64,000 bases of DNA from GWB1-38-13 sp964488535 (GCA_964488535.1 CAZAUT010000003.1:1-64000); one strand, 5' to 3'. Positions 25,272 through 32,993 are shown, counted from the first letter of the stretch. Translations and numbers: made by a program. Notes: generated by a model not told the origin, from the letters alone.

Positions 25272-27251
25272 CTATTTCTTCCCCACAATCTTCTCAAACT
25301 GTTCCCGATCGAGCGTTTCTGTTTTCAAAAGTTCACTGGCTACATTATCAAGTTTTACCTTATTTTTCTTAACCAGGACAACTGCTTCTTTATACGCTGT
25401 ATCCATAATTTTTTTGATTTCCATATCTACTTTCTCCTGCATTGCCGGAGAAACATTGGCCGGCTCGTAAAACATTGCTTTTCCCATTTCGTCCGCTTCG
25501 TACTGCGGTCCCAGGTTGATCGGCCCCAAGGGACTCATTCCGAATTCGACAACCATTGCCCGCGCAAGACGGGTTGCCTGTTCGATATCACTGCTTGCAC
25601 CGCTGGTCATTTCATTAAATATCAATTCTTCCGCAGCCCGCCCTCCCAGCATAGCGGAGATTTGCTCTTTTATTCTTGAACGGGTTTCGTGAGTTCGGTC
25701 CGCTGCAGGAGGAATAAGGGTATGTCCGAGACTTATCCCCCGCGCAACAATTGAAATCCTCTGAACCGGATCCATGTGGGGAAGAAAGTGAGTAACAATG
25801 GCGTGTCCGGCTTCATGGTATGCAGTTATTTTTTTGTCCTCCTCGCTTTGAAGACGCTTTTTCGCAGGTCCAAGTTTGACCTTAGTCCCTGCTTCCTCAA
25901 TATCCTTCTGTTCGATCGCTTCCTTATTCTCACGCGCTGCCAGAATCGCAGATTCGTTCAGTACATTTTCAAGATCGGCTCCCGAATACCCCACTGTCGA
26001 ATCCGCAACCTTTTCCCAGTTAATGTCTTTAACAAATTTTTTTCCTTTGGCATGAATTTTTAAAATTGCCAATCGGCCGTCTTTATCCGGCATATCAAGC
26101 ATTACACGCCTGTCAAAACGGCCCGGACGAAGAAGAGCCGGGTCCAAAAGATCCCCTCTGTTTGTCGCTGCTATAACTACAACATTATCATTCGAAGTAA
26201 ATCCGTCCATCTCAACCAAAATCTGATTTAACGTCTGTTCGCGCTCGTCATGTCCGCCAACGATTCCACGCCCGCGTTGTCTTCCGATTGCATCAATCTC
26301 GTCAATAAATATTATTGAAGGTGACTGTGTTTTAGCAGTTGAAAACAGATCGCGCACGCGACTGGCACCAACACCCACAAGCATTTCCATAAACTCACTT
26401 CCGGCCATGGAAAAGAAAGGCACGCCGGCTTCACCCGCTACCGCCTTGGCCAAAAGGGTTTTTCCAACACCCGAAGGTCCGAATAAAAGCACTCCCTTAG
26501 GCGTTCTTGCTCCGATCTTCTGATACTTTGCCGGATTTTTCAAAAAATCTACAATTTCCACCAACTCTTTCTTTGCCTCGTCAACTCCCGCTACATCAGA
26601 AAAAGTGACATTTTGTTTTCCTTTTGAAAAAAGTTTTGCTTTGCTTCTGCCGAAAGAAAAGATGTCCTGTGCACTCCTGTTTTGGGCTCGAAGGACAGCA
26701 AAAAATATCGCTCCGAAAAGAACTACCGGAAGAAGGATTCCCAATATCTCACCGAAAGAATTAGAAAGCGATTGGTCAACAACCCGATATTTTATATCTG
26801 ACGGTTGTTTGTTTATTTTTTCAAGTAATTCCGCCAAGCTGTCCGACGGTTCTTTTGTGGTTGTTTTTACGCTTCCATCCTGATATGTCAGTACCAGTTT
26901 TGAATCCTGAACAATAATTTCTTTTACTTTACTTTCTTTAATATCAGTTAAAGCCTGAGAGATATCAAGCTTCTGGTCGGTATTGGCAATTTCAAAAATC
27001 GAGAGTATAAAAGGCGCAAAAAAGATAAAGAGCATAAAGGCCAGAAGCATTTTCCAAAGGTTTATACGCAGTTTTACCTCCACTTTCTTTTCGGCCGGTT
27101 TTCCATATTTTCCCTTTTTTCCGTCCTTTCCGTTCTTAACCTTTTTTTCCAATGCTGGCTTTTTCTCTTTTTTCTGATCCTCTTTTACAATTCGCTCAAG
27201 ATCCTTCAGAGATTTTATCTTTACAAATTTTATTTTAGGAATTATTGACAT
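25272..27251 (-). CDS. ftsH: ATP-dependent zinc metalloprotease FtsH
   Basis: Membrane-anchored AAA+ protease that degrades misfolded and regulatory membrane proteins. A Lys-rich cytoplasmic leader (~70 residues, unusual in length) precedes TM1 (LLAFMLFIFFAPFILSIF), an extracytoplasmic domain and TM2 (GILLPVVLFGAIFFAVL). Then the AAA domain: Walker A GPSGVGKTLLAKAVAGEAG, Walker B IIFIDEIDAIGRQRG, and the SRH NRGDLLDPALLRPGRFDRR. The peptidase has zinc motif HEAGH and the downstream metal Asp. The start is set at 27251; an upstream in-frame TTG would add four residues. Confidence 0.95.
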   Translation of the reverse strand: MSIIPKIKFVKIKSLKDLERIVKEDQKKEKKPALEKKVKNGKDGKKGKYGKPAEKKVEVKLRINLWKMLLAFMLFIFFAPFILSIFEIANTDQKLDISQALTDIKESKVKEIIVQDSKLVLTYQDGSVKTTTKEPSDSLAELLEKINKQPSDIKYRVVDQSLSNSFGEILGILLPVVLFGAIFFAVLRAQNRSAQDIFSFGRSKAKLFSKGKQNVTFSDVAGVDEAKKELVEIVDFLKNPAKYQKIGARTPKGVLLFGPSGVGKTLLAKAVAGEAGVPFFSMAGSEFMEMLVGVGASRVRDLFSTAKTQSPSIIFIDEIDAIGRQRGRGIVGGHDEREQTLNQILVEMDGFTSNDNVVVIAATNRGDLLDPALLRPGRFDRRVMLDMPDKDGRLAILKIHAKGKKFVKDINWEKVADSTVGYSGADLENVLNESAILAARENKEAIEQKDIEEAGTKVKLGPAKKRLQSEEDKKITAYHEAGHAIVTHFLPHMDPVQRISIVARGISLGHTLIPPAADRTHETRSRIKEQISAMLGGRAAEELIFNEMTSGASSDIEQATRLARAMVVEFGMSPLGPINLGPQYEADEMGKAMFYEPANVSPAMQEKVDMEIKKIMDTAYKEAVVLVKKNKVKLDNVASELLKTETLDREQFEKIVGKK

Positions 27252-27419
27252 GTTAATAAACAAGGAGAATTATAGCACGGAGAGTATTAATTTCTAATTA
27301 CTAATTTCAAATTTCTAAACAAGCTCAAATTACGCAATTCCCAACTATAAAAATGTCCCATTTTGACATTTGGGTTTGGGACTTGATTTGTCATTAGGTT
27401 AATCAGGTCAATTAGAAAT

Positions 27420-27899
27420 TTACATCACCCTCGTTCCATTCGGTACTTTTTCCATTGGAGTAAGTAGTACCGGTTTGTCGGAAACTTCCTCATCCCCTAT
27501 TTTTATGGGTTTATCCAATATCAAATCTGCTGCCATCATCATTCCTTCACTATAGTCCCCCTCGGGACCAATTTTCTTTTTTTCCATATTAACTACAAAG
27601 GGAAATTGTTTTCCGATGAGATCGTCCGGCTTGAAAAAGTGCATTATGCCTGCAAAAATCGTAATTGGGGCCGATTTTTGCCCTGAGCGACCAAGAGGAG
27701 CCGAAGAGCTATTGCCGTCATTCTGGCCCAGTCCAGAATCTGACTCTGTCATCCTGAGCGTAGTCGAAGGATCTTTCTTTGTATCACCTACGTCTACAGT
27801 TAACTTCATCACCCAATGGCTCCACTCCGGCACTACTGCCTCAACAACAGTCCCAATCCTAATGTCTAATTGTTTGAACTGGTTAAAAGTAACGTTCAT
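27420..27899 (-). CDS. tRNA-binding OB-fold protein (CsaA / MetRS C-terminal type)
   Basis: 159 aa. FKQLDIRIGTVVEAVVPEWS is the classic EMAP-II/Trbp111-like OB-fold start, and the second half GIMHFFKPDDLIGKQFPFVV plus SEGMMMAADL completes the family. It binds tRNA or acts as an export-linked chaperone. Residues ~43-75 (DPSTTLRMTESDSGLGQNDG then SSSAPLGRSGQ) are a foreign insertion, encoded by dispersed 'gtcatcctgagcgtagtcgaagg' and 'ccctgagcgaccaagagg' repeats, placed in a loop between two strands. Confidence 0.82.
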   Translation of the reverse strand: MNVTFNQFKQLDIRIGTVVEAVVPEWSHWVMKLTVDVGDTKKDPSTTLRMTESDSGLGQNDGNSSSAPLGRSGQKSAPITIFAGIMHFFKPDDLIGKQFPFVVNMEKKKIGPEGDYSEGMMMAADLILDKPIKIGDEEVSDKPVLLTPMEKVPNGTRVM

Positions 27900-27923
27900 A
27901 TGGCATGTATATTGTATAAAGTA

Positions 27924-28304
27924 TTACGAATTATGTATTTTTTCAACTCCTTTTATTAAACCATTAATTAGTTTATGAACAACAATCGTCTGATTATCTA
28001 AAACCTCAAAATTGTGCATATCAAGATAATTTACTCCACGGGCAATAATTATTTGATTTTGAAGCTCGGTTAACGACCCCTGAGCCATAGTATAAAACTG
28101 AATTTTTTCCTTTCTCGTCCGTCTACTAAAACCCTCTGCAACATTACTTGAAACTGAAACGACAGCCCTTCTCATTTGAGAAACAAGTGCATATATCTCC
28201 TTTTGAGGAAAACGTTCTGTAACTTTGTAAATTAATATTACTAATCTATAAGCTTCTTTCCAGGCATTCAAATCAGAAAACCTACGAATTTTCTCCTCAT
28301 ACAT
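27924..28304 (-). CDS. Four-helix-bundle (S23-type) protein
   Basis: 126 aa, close paralogue of 22750-23136: FSDLNAWKEAYRLVILIYKV, MRRAVVSVSSNVAEGFSRRT, GSLTELQNQIIIARG, VHKLINGLIKGVEKIHNS. Its C-terminal IHNS and stop again come from an 'atacataattcgtaatac' repeat. Confidence 0.88.
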   Translation of the reverse strand: MYEEKIRRFSDLNAWKEAYRLVILIYKVTERFPQKEIYALVSQMRRAVVSVSSNVAEGFSRRTRKEKIQFYTMAQGSLTELQNQIIIARGVNYLDMHNFEVLDNQTIVVHKLINGLIKGVEKIHNS

Positions 28305-28391
28305 AATACCTAATTCAAAATACTATATTCAACAGAGCCCAACCTTCTCATACACTTACCTCAAATTCTTCCCTGAAAAAATTTGTAGACG

Positions 28392-29891
28392 TTACCCGTT
28401 CAATTTATTGATAATTCCAATAACTTCGTATACTTCACGCATCGTTTCTTTTGCAACAAGTCTGGCTTTTTCGGCACCTTTTTTCAAGATATTCCTGGCT
28501 AAATCGATATTATTCTCAAGTTCATTCCTTCTCTTTCTAGCTTCGGTGAATTTGCGTTTATGGGCTTCAAACAATTTCTCCTTTACCTCTACATCACCAA
28601 CTTTTCCTTCCCGGTATTTTGTTTTCAGGTCGTCAACCTCTTCTTTGTCGTCGTTTATTATATCGTGATAAATAAATACAGGATTTCCCTCAACCTTCCC
28701 CGGATCCGTTGCTTTCTTCCTATTGGGGTCCGTATAGCTTCCCATAATCTGTCTTCTTATTGCCGTTTCGTCATCAAAAATTCCAATAATATTTCCCAAA
28801 CTTTTACTCATTTTTCTTTCTCCGTCAGTACCCACAACTCTGCCATTGGCACCCGTTTTAATTAACGGCTCCGGAACCGTAAAAACCTCCCCATGAACCC
28901 TATTGAAATTTCTTGCCGTTTCGCGCGCGAACTCAACGTGCTGTCTCTGGTCATCACCAACAGGAACCCCGTCGGGTTTATAAAGCAAAATATCTGCTGT
29001 CATTAATATGGGGTAATTAAAAAGTCCCATATTGATATCCTCTTTTGAAACCCCTTTAGCCAGTTTGTCTTTAAAGGCATGCATCCGGTTTGCCAAGCCA
29101 AAGGGAACGTAATTGGCTAAAACAATTGCCAACATACTGTGTTCTGGTACATCCGACTGACGGAAGTAAATCCCTTTTTCGGGATCAAGCCCCAAGGCAA
29201 TGTAGTCAAAAACGTTACTGACAATACACTTTTCAAGTTCATCTTTGTCTTGAACGGTTGTTAAAGCGTGTAAATCTGCAACAAAATAAAACGATTCAAC
29301 CCCTTTTTCCAATAATTCAAATTGGGGTTTAACTGCACCGGCGTAATTACCAAGATGAAGCGTGTTCCCGCTTGGAGTAATCCCGGACAATACCCTCTTG
29401 GCTACTCTTTGCGTTACTCCTTCTTCAATAAAATCACCAATAACTGCATTGGTTACTTTCTGTAAAATTTCTGGTTTTATCTTTAAATCGTGTTCAAAGC
29501 TGCCGGTTCCACCATAGGCATATTCTCTTTCAAGAATTGTCTCATCCATCAAGGTTAATAAATGTGTGACCATTGGAGTAGCCCCCTTTAAAGCACTTGT
29601 TACTTTTTTTATTTCATCTTCTGAAGCCATCTTAAGATCTGGGGTATTGAGATAAATCTTAATTTTTTCTGTATCCAATTTATGATCGTCTCTCCTAAAA
29701 ACGGCAATAAATTTTTTATCGGTTTTAAAAATAAGTGTTGAAACACCATCTTCGGCACCAATATTTAAAAACTCCAAACCTTCCTCCACAGTTTTAATTG
29801 GTGGATGTTTGATAATTTCATATTCCACACCTAAATTATCAAGTTCTTTCTGAAGTTCCTGCAATCTTCTATTTTCAATTTTGTCTTTCAT
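28392..29891 (-). CDS. trpS: Tryptophanyl-tRNA synthetase fused to an N-terminal YbaK-like domain
   Basis: 499 aa, against ~330 for ordinary TrpRS. Residues 1-~155 match the YbaK/ProX trans-editing fold (LGVEYEIIKHPPIKTVEEGL, STLIFKTDKKFIAVFRRDD, HDLKIKPEILQKV). From ~160 a complete class I TrpRS follows: ITPSGNTLHLGNYAGAV (HIGH-like HLGN), MTADILLYKPDGVPVGDDQR, and KMSKSLGN. The YbaK domain usually deacylates mischarged tRNAs; here it may edit tRNA-Trp, or serve only as a tRNA-binding extension. Last gene of a three-gene T-box operon; its start overlaps the stop of the upstream gene by 4 nt. Confidence 0.92.
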   Translation of the reverse strand: MKDKIENRRLQELQKELDNLGVEYEIIKHPPIKTVEEGLEFLNIGAEDGVSTLIFKTDKKFIAVFRRDDHKLDTEKIKIYLNTPDLKMASEDEIKKVTSALKGATPMVTHLLTLMDETILEREYAYGGTGSFEHDLKIKPEILQKVTNAVIGDFIEEGVTQRVAKRVLSGITPSGNTLHLGNYAGAVKPQFELLEKGVESFYFVADLHALTTVQDKDELEKCIVSNVFDYIALGLDPEKGIYFRQSDVPEHSMLAIVLANYVPFGLANRMHAFKDKLAKGVSKEDINMGLFNYPILMTADILLYKPDGVPVGDDQRQHVEFARETARNFNRVHGEVFTVPEPLIKTGANGRVVGTDGERKMSKSLGNIIGIFDDETAIRRQIMGSYTDPNRKKATDPGKVEGNPVFIYHDIINDDKEEVDDLKTKYREGKVGDVEVKEKLFEAHKRKFTEARKRRNELENNIDLARNILKKGAEKARLVAKETMREVYEVIGIINKLNG

Positions 29892-30529
29892 ACATCTTTT
29901 AATATTTTAGCTTTTAAACCAAAAAAATCATATGCATTTTCTCCGGCAAGTACAGGATAGAAATTCTCGTTTGAGTCATTGTATACCTGAAAGTTAATAT
30001 AATCGCCTTTATTTTTGATCTTATCATAAACCTCATATACGGTGATTTTACTTTTAATACATCCTTTCTTTCTAATTGTCTCAATTATATTAAGTGTTCG
30101 TTCAAACGATTTTGGGTCGGTATGGTTTCCGACTTCAATCGATACGCCATTTCGATAATTAATCAAGGCATGTCCTTTTTTAATATTATGTTTCATATAA
30201 ACAATATCTTTGATACCAAGGGTTTTTGCAAAATTCAACATTTTCAAATCAACCATAATTACAAATGGTTTTGACATGGCAGAAAATGTATGAAGGTCAA
30301 TGACAATGGTTTTTTTGTCAATCTTATATAAAACCTCCCGGGCTCGTTTTTCTTCATAACTATTACCCTTTTTTCCAAATGATGCGTTCATGTCTATTTG
30401 AATAAACCGCTTTCCCAGACTAAGTGCTTTTTTATTCGCAATAATTTGCCTTACTCCGGAAGAAGCCAAAGCCAAAACAGGCATGGGTTCGTCTCCGTGT
30501 ATTGCTGTTACAAATTGTATATTTTTCAT
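29888..30529 (-). CDS. Succinylglutamate desuccinylase/aspartoacylase family (M14-like) protein
   Basis: 213 aa. The zinc-carboxypeptidase-like motif AIHGDEPMP (His and Glu metal ligands) is at the N-terminus, IQIDMNASFG follows, and the third ligand is in VIDLHTF. GVSIEVGNH near the middle fits the substrate-binding Glu. Shorter than typical AstE (~320) but with all zinc ligands. It probably removes an acyl group from a small amide. Its place between a GNAT acetyltransferase and TrpRS under one T-box suggests a link to tryptophan or amino-acid derivative metabolism (inference). Confidence 0.78.
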   Translation of the reverse strand: MKNIQFVTAIHGDEPMPVLALASSGVRQIIANKKALSLGKRFIQIDMNASFGKKGNSYEEKRAREVLYKIDKKTIVIDLHTFSAMSKPFVIMVDLKMLNFAKTLGIKDIVYMKHNIKKGHALINYRNGVSIEVGNHTDPKSFERTLNIIETIRKKGCIKSKITVYEVYDKIKNKGDYINFQVYNDSNENFYPVLAGENAYDFFGLKAKILKDV

Positions 30530-30531
30530 AA

Positions 30532-31161
30532 TTAACTCTCCTTTACATATCCGGCAAAAATAATCGCATCGCCCCGCAGATGGTCAAACCCATTTCCCTT
30601 AATTGCGATCGAATCAAATTTTTTGATGTCGCCATACAAACTCGAGCCGCCATATCGTCCTCTATCAAACGGACCAATCTCTGACATCTGCAAATTTCTC
30701 GTTCCAATCAATTCAGCAATCTCCACAGACATATGAAAATCATAATGAGAAATTTTCTCTCCAAGTTTTCGCATAATAAATGATTGTGTATGAAAAGCCA
30801 AAACATCTGAACCACATTCTCTTATATCGTTTTCTAAAAATGTCTTCGCAAATCCATTTCCCCGCACCGACTCTGACGTTATAATTCCTTCAAGGTGATA
30901 TACACTCATATTTCGATAAAATCTCAAGCTTGTTGCTATAAACGCAACCGATTTACCGTTTTTATCTTGAGCTATCCTCAATCTATCACAATCAATCACA
31001 TGGTCATAAACATCTTTATACAAAGCATCTGTAACGGTTCTCATAAAACCTTCTGCTGTTAATGGTGTAAGTGAAAGAGCCAAATTGTGTTTATGATTTT
31101 CGGATAAAGTTTCTTTTGGTCTTATAATTACTTCGCCAAAGTACCCCCTGCCCTTCGACAT
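30532..31161 (-). CDS. GNAT-type N-acetyltransferase-like protein
   Basis: 209 aa. The acetyl-CoA motif SVRGNGFAKTFLENDI fits R/Q-x-x-G-x-G/A and is preceded by a strand pair (VAFIATSLRF, MSVYHLEGIIT) as in GNAT folds. Substrate unknown. The annotated Met lies in a 'ccctgagcaatgtcgaaggg' dispersed repeat, so the true start may be further downstream. First gene of the T-box operon; 2 nt separate it from the next gene. Confidence 0.65.
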   Translation of the reverse strand: MSKGRGYFGEVIIRPKETLSENHKHNLALSLTPLTAEGFMRTVTDALYKDVYDHVIDCDRLRIAQDKNGKSVAFIATSLRFYRNMSVYHLEGIITSESVRGNGFAKTFLENDIRECGSDVLAFHTQSFIMRKLGEKISHYDFHMSVEIAELIGTRNLQMSEIGPFDRGRYGGSSLYGDIKKFDSIAIKGNGFDHLRGDAIIFAGYVKES

Positions 31162-31261
31162 TGCTCAGGGTTAATAACCCATTTGCACTCTCAGAGCAAG
31201 AGGCTCCTTTCACAATGTTTGGTTCATATTCTTTTGACATATTTTTTTGTACACCAATAAC

Positions 31262-31310
31262 GCAAAAAACCCTTGCAAAACCACCACAAAATGATGATCT
31301 TACAAGGGTT
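31262..31310 (-). terminator. T-box-controlled intrinsic terminator
   Basis: 8-bp stem AACCCTTG / CAAGGGTT followed by six T on the minus strand. Its 5' arm contains CCTTGT, which is the exact complement of ACAAGG at the T-box, so terminator and antiterminator exclude each other. Confidence 0.8.
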
Positions 31311-31564
31311 CTTCAATTAAAGCTTATTGCCGTTCCGCAGCTTTAGCGAAGGACGGTGCCACCTTGTTTTAATATCTTACCCCAACCAATAAAAAAGTCG
31401 CCTATCGGCGACAAACAGTTCGAATAAGATATCCTCATTATTCGGTACTCCGACTGTCTGCCGACATACCGTTGTGACGTGATGACGCTTCACTTGCGTG
31501 GTAGACTATCGCCTACCCGGCTCCGGGATCCCAACCAATCCCTTCACAGCCTTTTTTAAATTAT
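31262..31564 (-). promoter_or_regulatory. T-box riboswitch leader of the GNAT/AstE-like/trpS operon
   Basis: T-box core AAGGTGGCACC at 31365-31355. Its 5' strand ACAAGG can pair with CCTTGT of the terminator, forming the antiterminator. The bulge UGGC would pair with a GCCA tRNA end, that is discriminator G73, as in tRNA-Trp, which fits the trpS gene downstream. A 6-bp hairpin GTCGCC-GATA-GGCGAC (31397-31412) could be stem III; several hairpins between 31415 and 31555 could form stem I/II. I could not place the specifier loop with confidence. A 'cagctttagcgaagga' type repeat occupies the apical part of the antiterminator. Confidence 0.75.
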
Positions 31565-31570
31565 GTTGGT

Positions 31571-31599
31571 ATAGTACCAAAATTTCGAAATAATTGCAA
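31571..31599 (-). promoter_or_regulatory. Promoter of the T-box leader
   Basis: On the minus strand, TTGCAA (31599-31594), 17-nt spacer, TACTAT (31576-31571). Predicted transcript start near 31564, directly before the structured leader. Confidence 0.55.
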
Positions 31600-31667
31600 A
31601 CATACTGAAGTTGAAAAGAATTTTGACATGTCGATCTGCGATTGCCATAGCGATTTGAAAAATCGGT

Positions 31668-31808
31668 ATGTCGCAAAAATTTGCTGTGCCAAGGGAGAGG
31701 ATCGAACTCTCGACATCGCGCTTATGAAACGCGCGCTCTACCACTGAGCTACCTTGGCAATATTTTTTGCGCCATGAAACGATTGCTCTACCACTGAGCT
31801 ACGTTGGC
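31668..31808 (-). other. Split tRNA(CAT)-like gene enclosing an intact tRNA
   Basis: The 5' half (31808-31774) reads as a tRNA: acceptor GCCAACG, D-arm GCTC/GAGC with AGTGGTA loop, anticodon stem ATCGT and TTCAT, and stops after anticodon base 36. An insert of 106 nt (31773-31668) holds the complete tRNA 31687-31758, flanked by arms ATGGCGCAAAAA and TTTTTGCGACAT that pair with a single G/A mismatch. The 3' continuation (ACCGAT..., to about 31640) can restore part of the anticodon stem, but no proper T-arm follows, and its CTATGGC end pairs only partly with the acceptor. Probably a decayed host tRNA. Confidence 0.6.
31687..31758 (-). tRNA. tRNA with anticodon CAT (Met or Ile2)
   Basis: Complete 72-nt cloverleaf: acceptor GCCAAGG/CCTTGGC, D-stem GCTC/GAGC, anticodon arm CGCGT-TTCATAA-GCGCG, variable ATGTC, T-arm GAGAG-TTCGATC-CTCTC, discriminator A. 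CCA is not encoded. It lacks initiator features, so it is elongator Met or lysidine-modified Ile2; sequence alone does not decide. Confidence 0.9.
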
Positions 31809-31818
31809 AAAATTTGTC

Positions 31819-31921
31819 ATGAAACGACTACCCTGCCATTACCTGCCCCGTAAAAGCGATACTTCGATGCGAGGATGTAAACCTCGAGAGAAGCGAGCTC
31901 TGTACGGGGAGCTACCCCGAC
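31819..31921 (-). other. tRNA(CAT)-like 5' half with a D-loop insertion
   Basis: Reads GTCGGGG-TA-GCTC, then a 68-nt insertion (31908-31841), then AATGGCA-GGGT-A-GTCGT-TTCAT and again stops after base 36. D-stem GCTC can pair with GGGT through two wobble pairs. The tail GACAAATTTT leads straight into the 5' end of the next split tRNA at 31808. No 3' half (needs CCCCGAC) was found downstream. Confidence 0.5.
31841..31908. repeat. Dispersed palindromic element, copy B (in a tRNA D-loop)
   Basis: Outer arms CCCCGTA/TACGGGG and an inner hairpin CGAGG/CCTCG. Core GCGAGGATGTAAACCTCG matches GCGAGGACGTAGACCTCG of copy A at 13411-13476. Confidence 0.6.
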
Positions 31922-32023
31922 ATTCCCTATTTTACTAAAGCGTTGTATTAACTTCAATCTTGAAGTATAATTTACCCTGTTCTTTACCATAATTCCTAAT
32001 TCATAATTCGTAATTCAGGAAAA

Positions 32024-32130
32024 ATGTGCGGGGTAGTGTCCCGAAAAAATTTCGCTTTGCTCAATTCAACGGGACGAGCAGATGAAACTTCGCATACATT
32101 GGTAATTTTAATCGTATTTTAACAACTTAA
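32024..32130 (+). other. Partial duplicate of the intron-bearing tRNA's 5' end
   Basis: ATGTGCGGGGTAGTGT (32024-32039) is repeated exactly at 32135-32150, the first 13 nt of which lie in the tRNA. Here it is followed by a hairpin CCCG...CGGG (about 32040-32073) placed like a D-loop insertion. No complete cloverleaf can be made. Confidence 0.5.
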
Positions 32131-32137
32131 TCATATG

Positions 32138-32456
32138 TGCGGGGTAGTGTACGGCTGCACGGAAGGCTCAAAATGGGCTTCCCGCTTAGCGGGATAAATT
32201 TGGCTATATCGGTGAAACCTAAGCTTTATAGAGTATGGCAACGCCGAGGAAAGACTACGTTCAAATTTTATGAAAGTAGAATCCGTAGAGACTATACGCC
32301 AAAGCACGTTCATATAAACTGAATGTACAAGACATAGTCCGACACTCCCAAATACCTTTTGGTATTTGACAGTAAACTGTATAGTTCATTGCAAGAAATT
32401 GGAGATTACAGAATAAGCATAATCTTCCAGATCAGGTTCAACTCCTGACCCCGCAA
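32138..32456 (+). tRNA. tRNA with anticodon CAT, interrupted by a group I intron
   Basis: Exons are 32138-32168 and 32418-32456. Joined they give acceptor TGCGGGG/CCCCGCA, D-arm GTGT-ACGGCT-GCAC, anticodon arm GAAGG-CTCATAA-TCTTC, a four-base variable loop, T-arm TCAGG-TTCAACT-CCTGA and discriminator A; CCA is not encoded. The intron enters after U33. The T1-A72 pair and non-GGG anticodon stem argue against an initiator; elongator Met or Ile2 remain. Confidence 0.88.
32169..32417 (+). other. Group I intron, subgroup IC3-like (249 nt)
   Basis: The core is close to the short bacterial tRNA introns: CGGTGAAACCTAAGC (P4/J region), GTATGGCAACGCCGAG (P5-P6), GTAGAGACTATACG (P3/P8 side) and AAGACATAGTCCG (P7). 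The 5' splice site follows U33 with a P1 U-G pair (exon GGCT with GGGC in the intron), and the intron ends in G (omega G). No homing endonuclease frame is present; short open frames within it are chance. Confidence 0.9.
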
Positions 32457-32472
32457 CACATTTTTCAGAAAT

Positions 32473-32895
32473 TTAAAAACTGCTTTTCTGAAAAAAAATC
32501 TCTGCCCACTTCCTCCAATTTGGTACCGTGTTGTCCTCATTAATAATTTCATCCTTGGGCACAAGTTTAACCAAAATCTCATCCGGCGGTAAGATCAGAA
32601 TCAGCTCATTTTCTTTTGTCATGTTCAGTTGATTACGAAGCTGCTTTTCAATATAATCGTCACTTGTAATCTCTTCATATTTACTCTTTAATTGGGCTTC
32701 CCTGTCGCGAAGTTCAACCAGTTCTCTTTCTTTTATGTCCGCTTCCTCGTCAATATTTCTCAGTCTCTTGAAAGTACGCACGGAAGAACTTAAAAACATC
32801 ACTAAAGAAACGAGAAAAGCGATGGATAAGATCTTCTCTTTAACCGCAGACGAACGTTTTTCTGAATTATTTTTGATTAGACTATATTGTCTCAT
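32473..32895 (-). CDS. FtsB/DivIC-like septum formation initiator
   Basis: 140 aa. A short basic cytoplasmic start (NNSEKRSSAVKEK) precedes one TM helix (ILSIAFLVSLVMFLSSSV), then a coiled coil (IDEEADIKERELVELRDREA) and the motif DDYIEKQLRNQLNMTKENEL, which fits the DivIC/FtsB consensus (..EKxAR..L.....GE). Likely a membrane-bound division scaffold. The start at 32895 is preferred over an upstream TTG. Confidence 0.78.
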   Translation of the reverse strand: MRQYSLIKNNSEKRSSAVKEKILSIAFLVSLVMFLSSSVRTFKRLRNIDEEADIKERELVELRDREAQLKSKYEEITSDDYIEKQLRNQLNMTKENELILILPPDEILVKLVPKDEIINEDNTVPNWRKWAEIFFQKSSF

Positions 32896-32993
32896 AATAT
32901 TGACCAAGTGCCATACGACGTGATAATATACTGTCCGATAGCTTATTTTTTAAGGGTTAGGTCTCCAAAATAAGTCTAAAGACATTATATAAT

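Noticed and set aside
31415..31560. Separate structured ncRNA (6S-, SRP- or RNase P-like) ending at the GTCGCC/GGCGAC hairpin with six T
   Set aside because: No conserved motif of those RNAs was found, and position between promoter and T-box fits stem I-III of the T-box leader better. An independent small RNA with its own terminator cannot be fully excluded.
32131..32322. Short open frames on both strands across 32131-32322
   Set aside because: They lie in the group I intron and tRNA exons; the conserved RNA core explains the sequence, and neither frame resembles a homing endonuclease.
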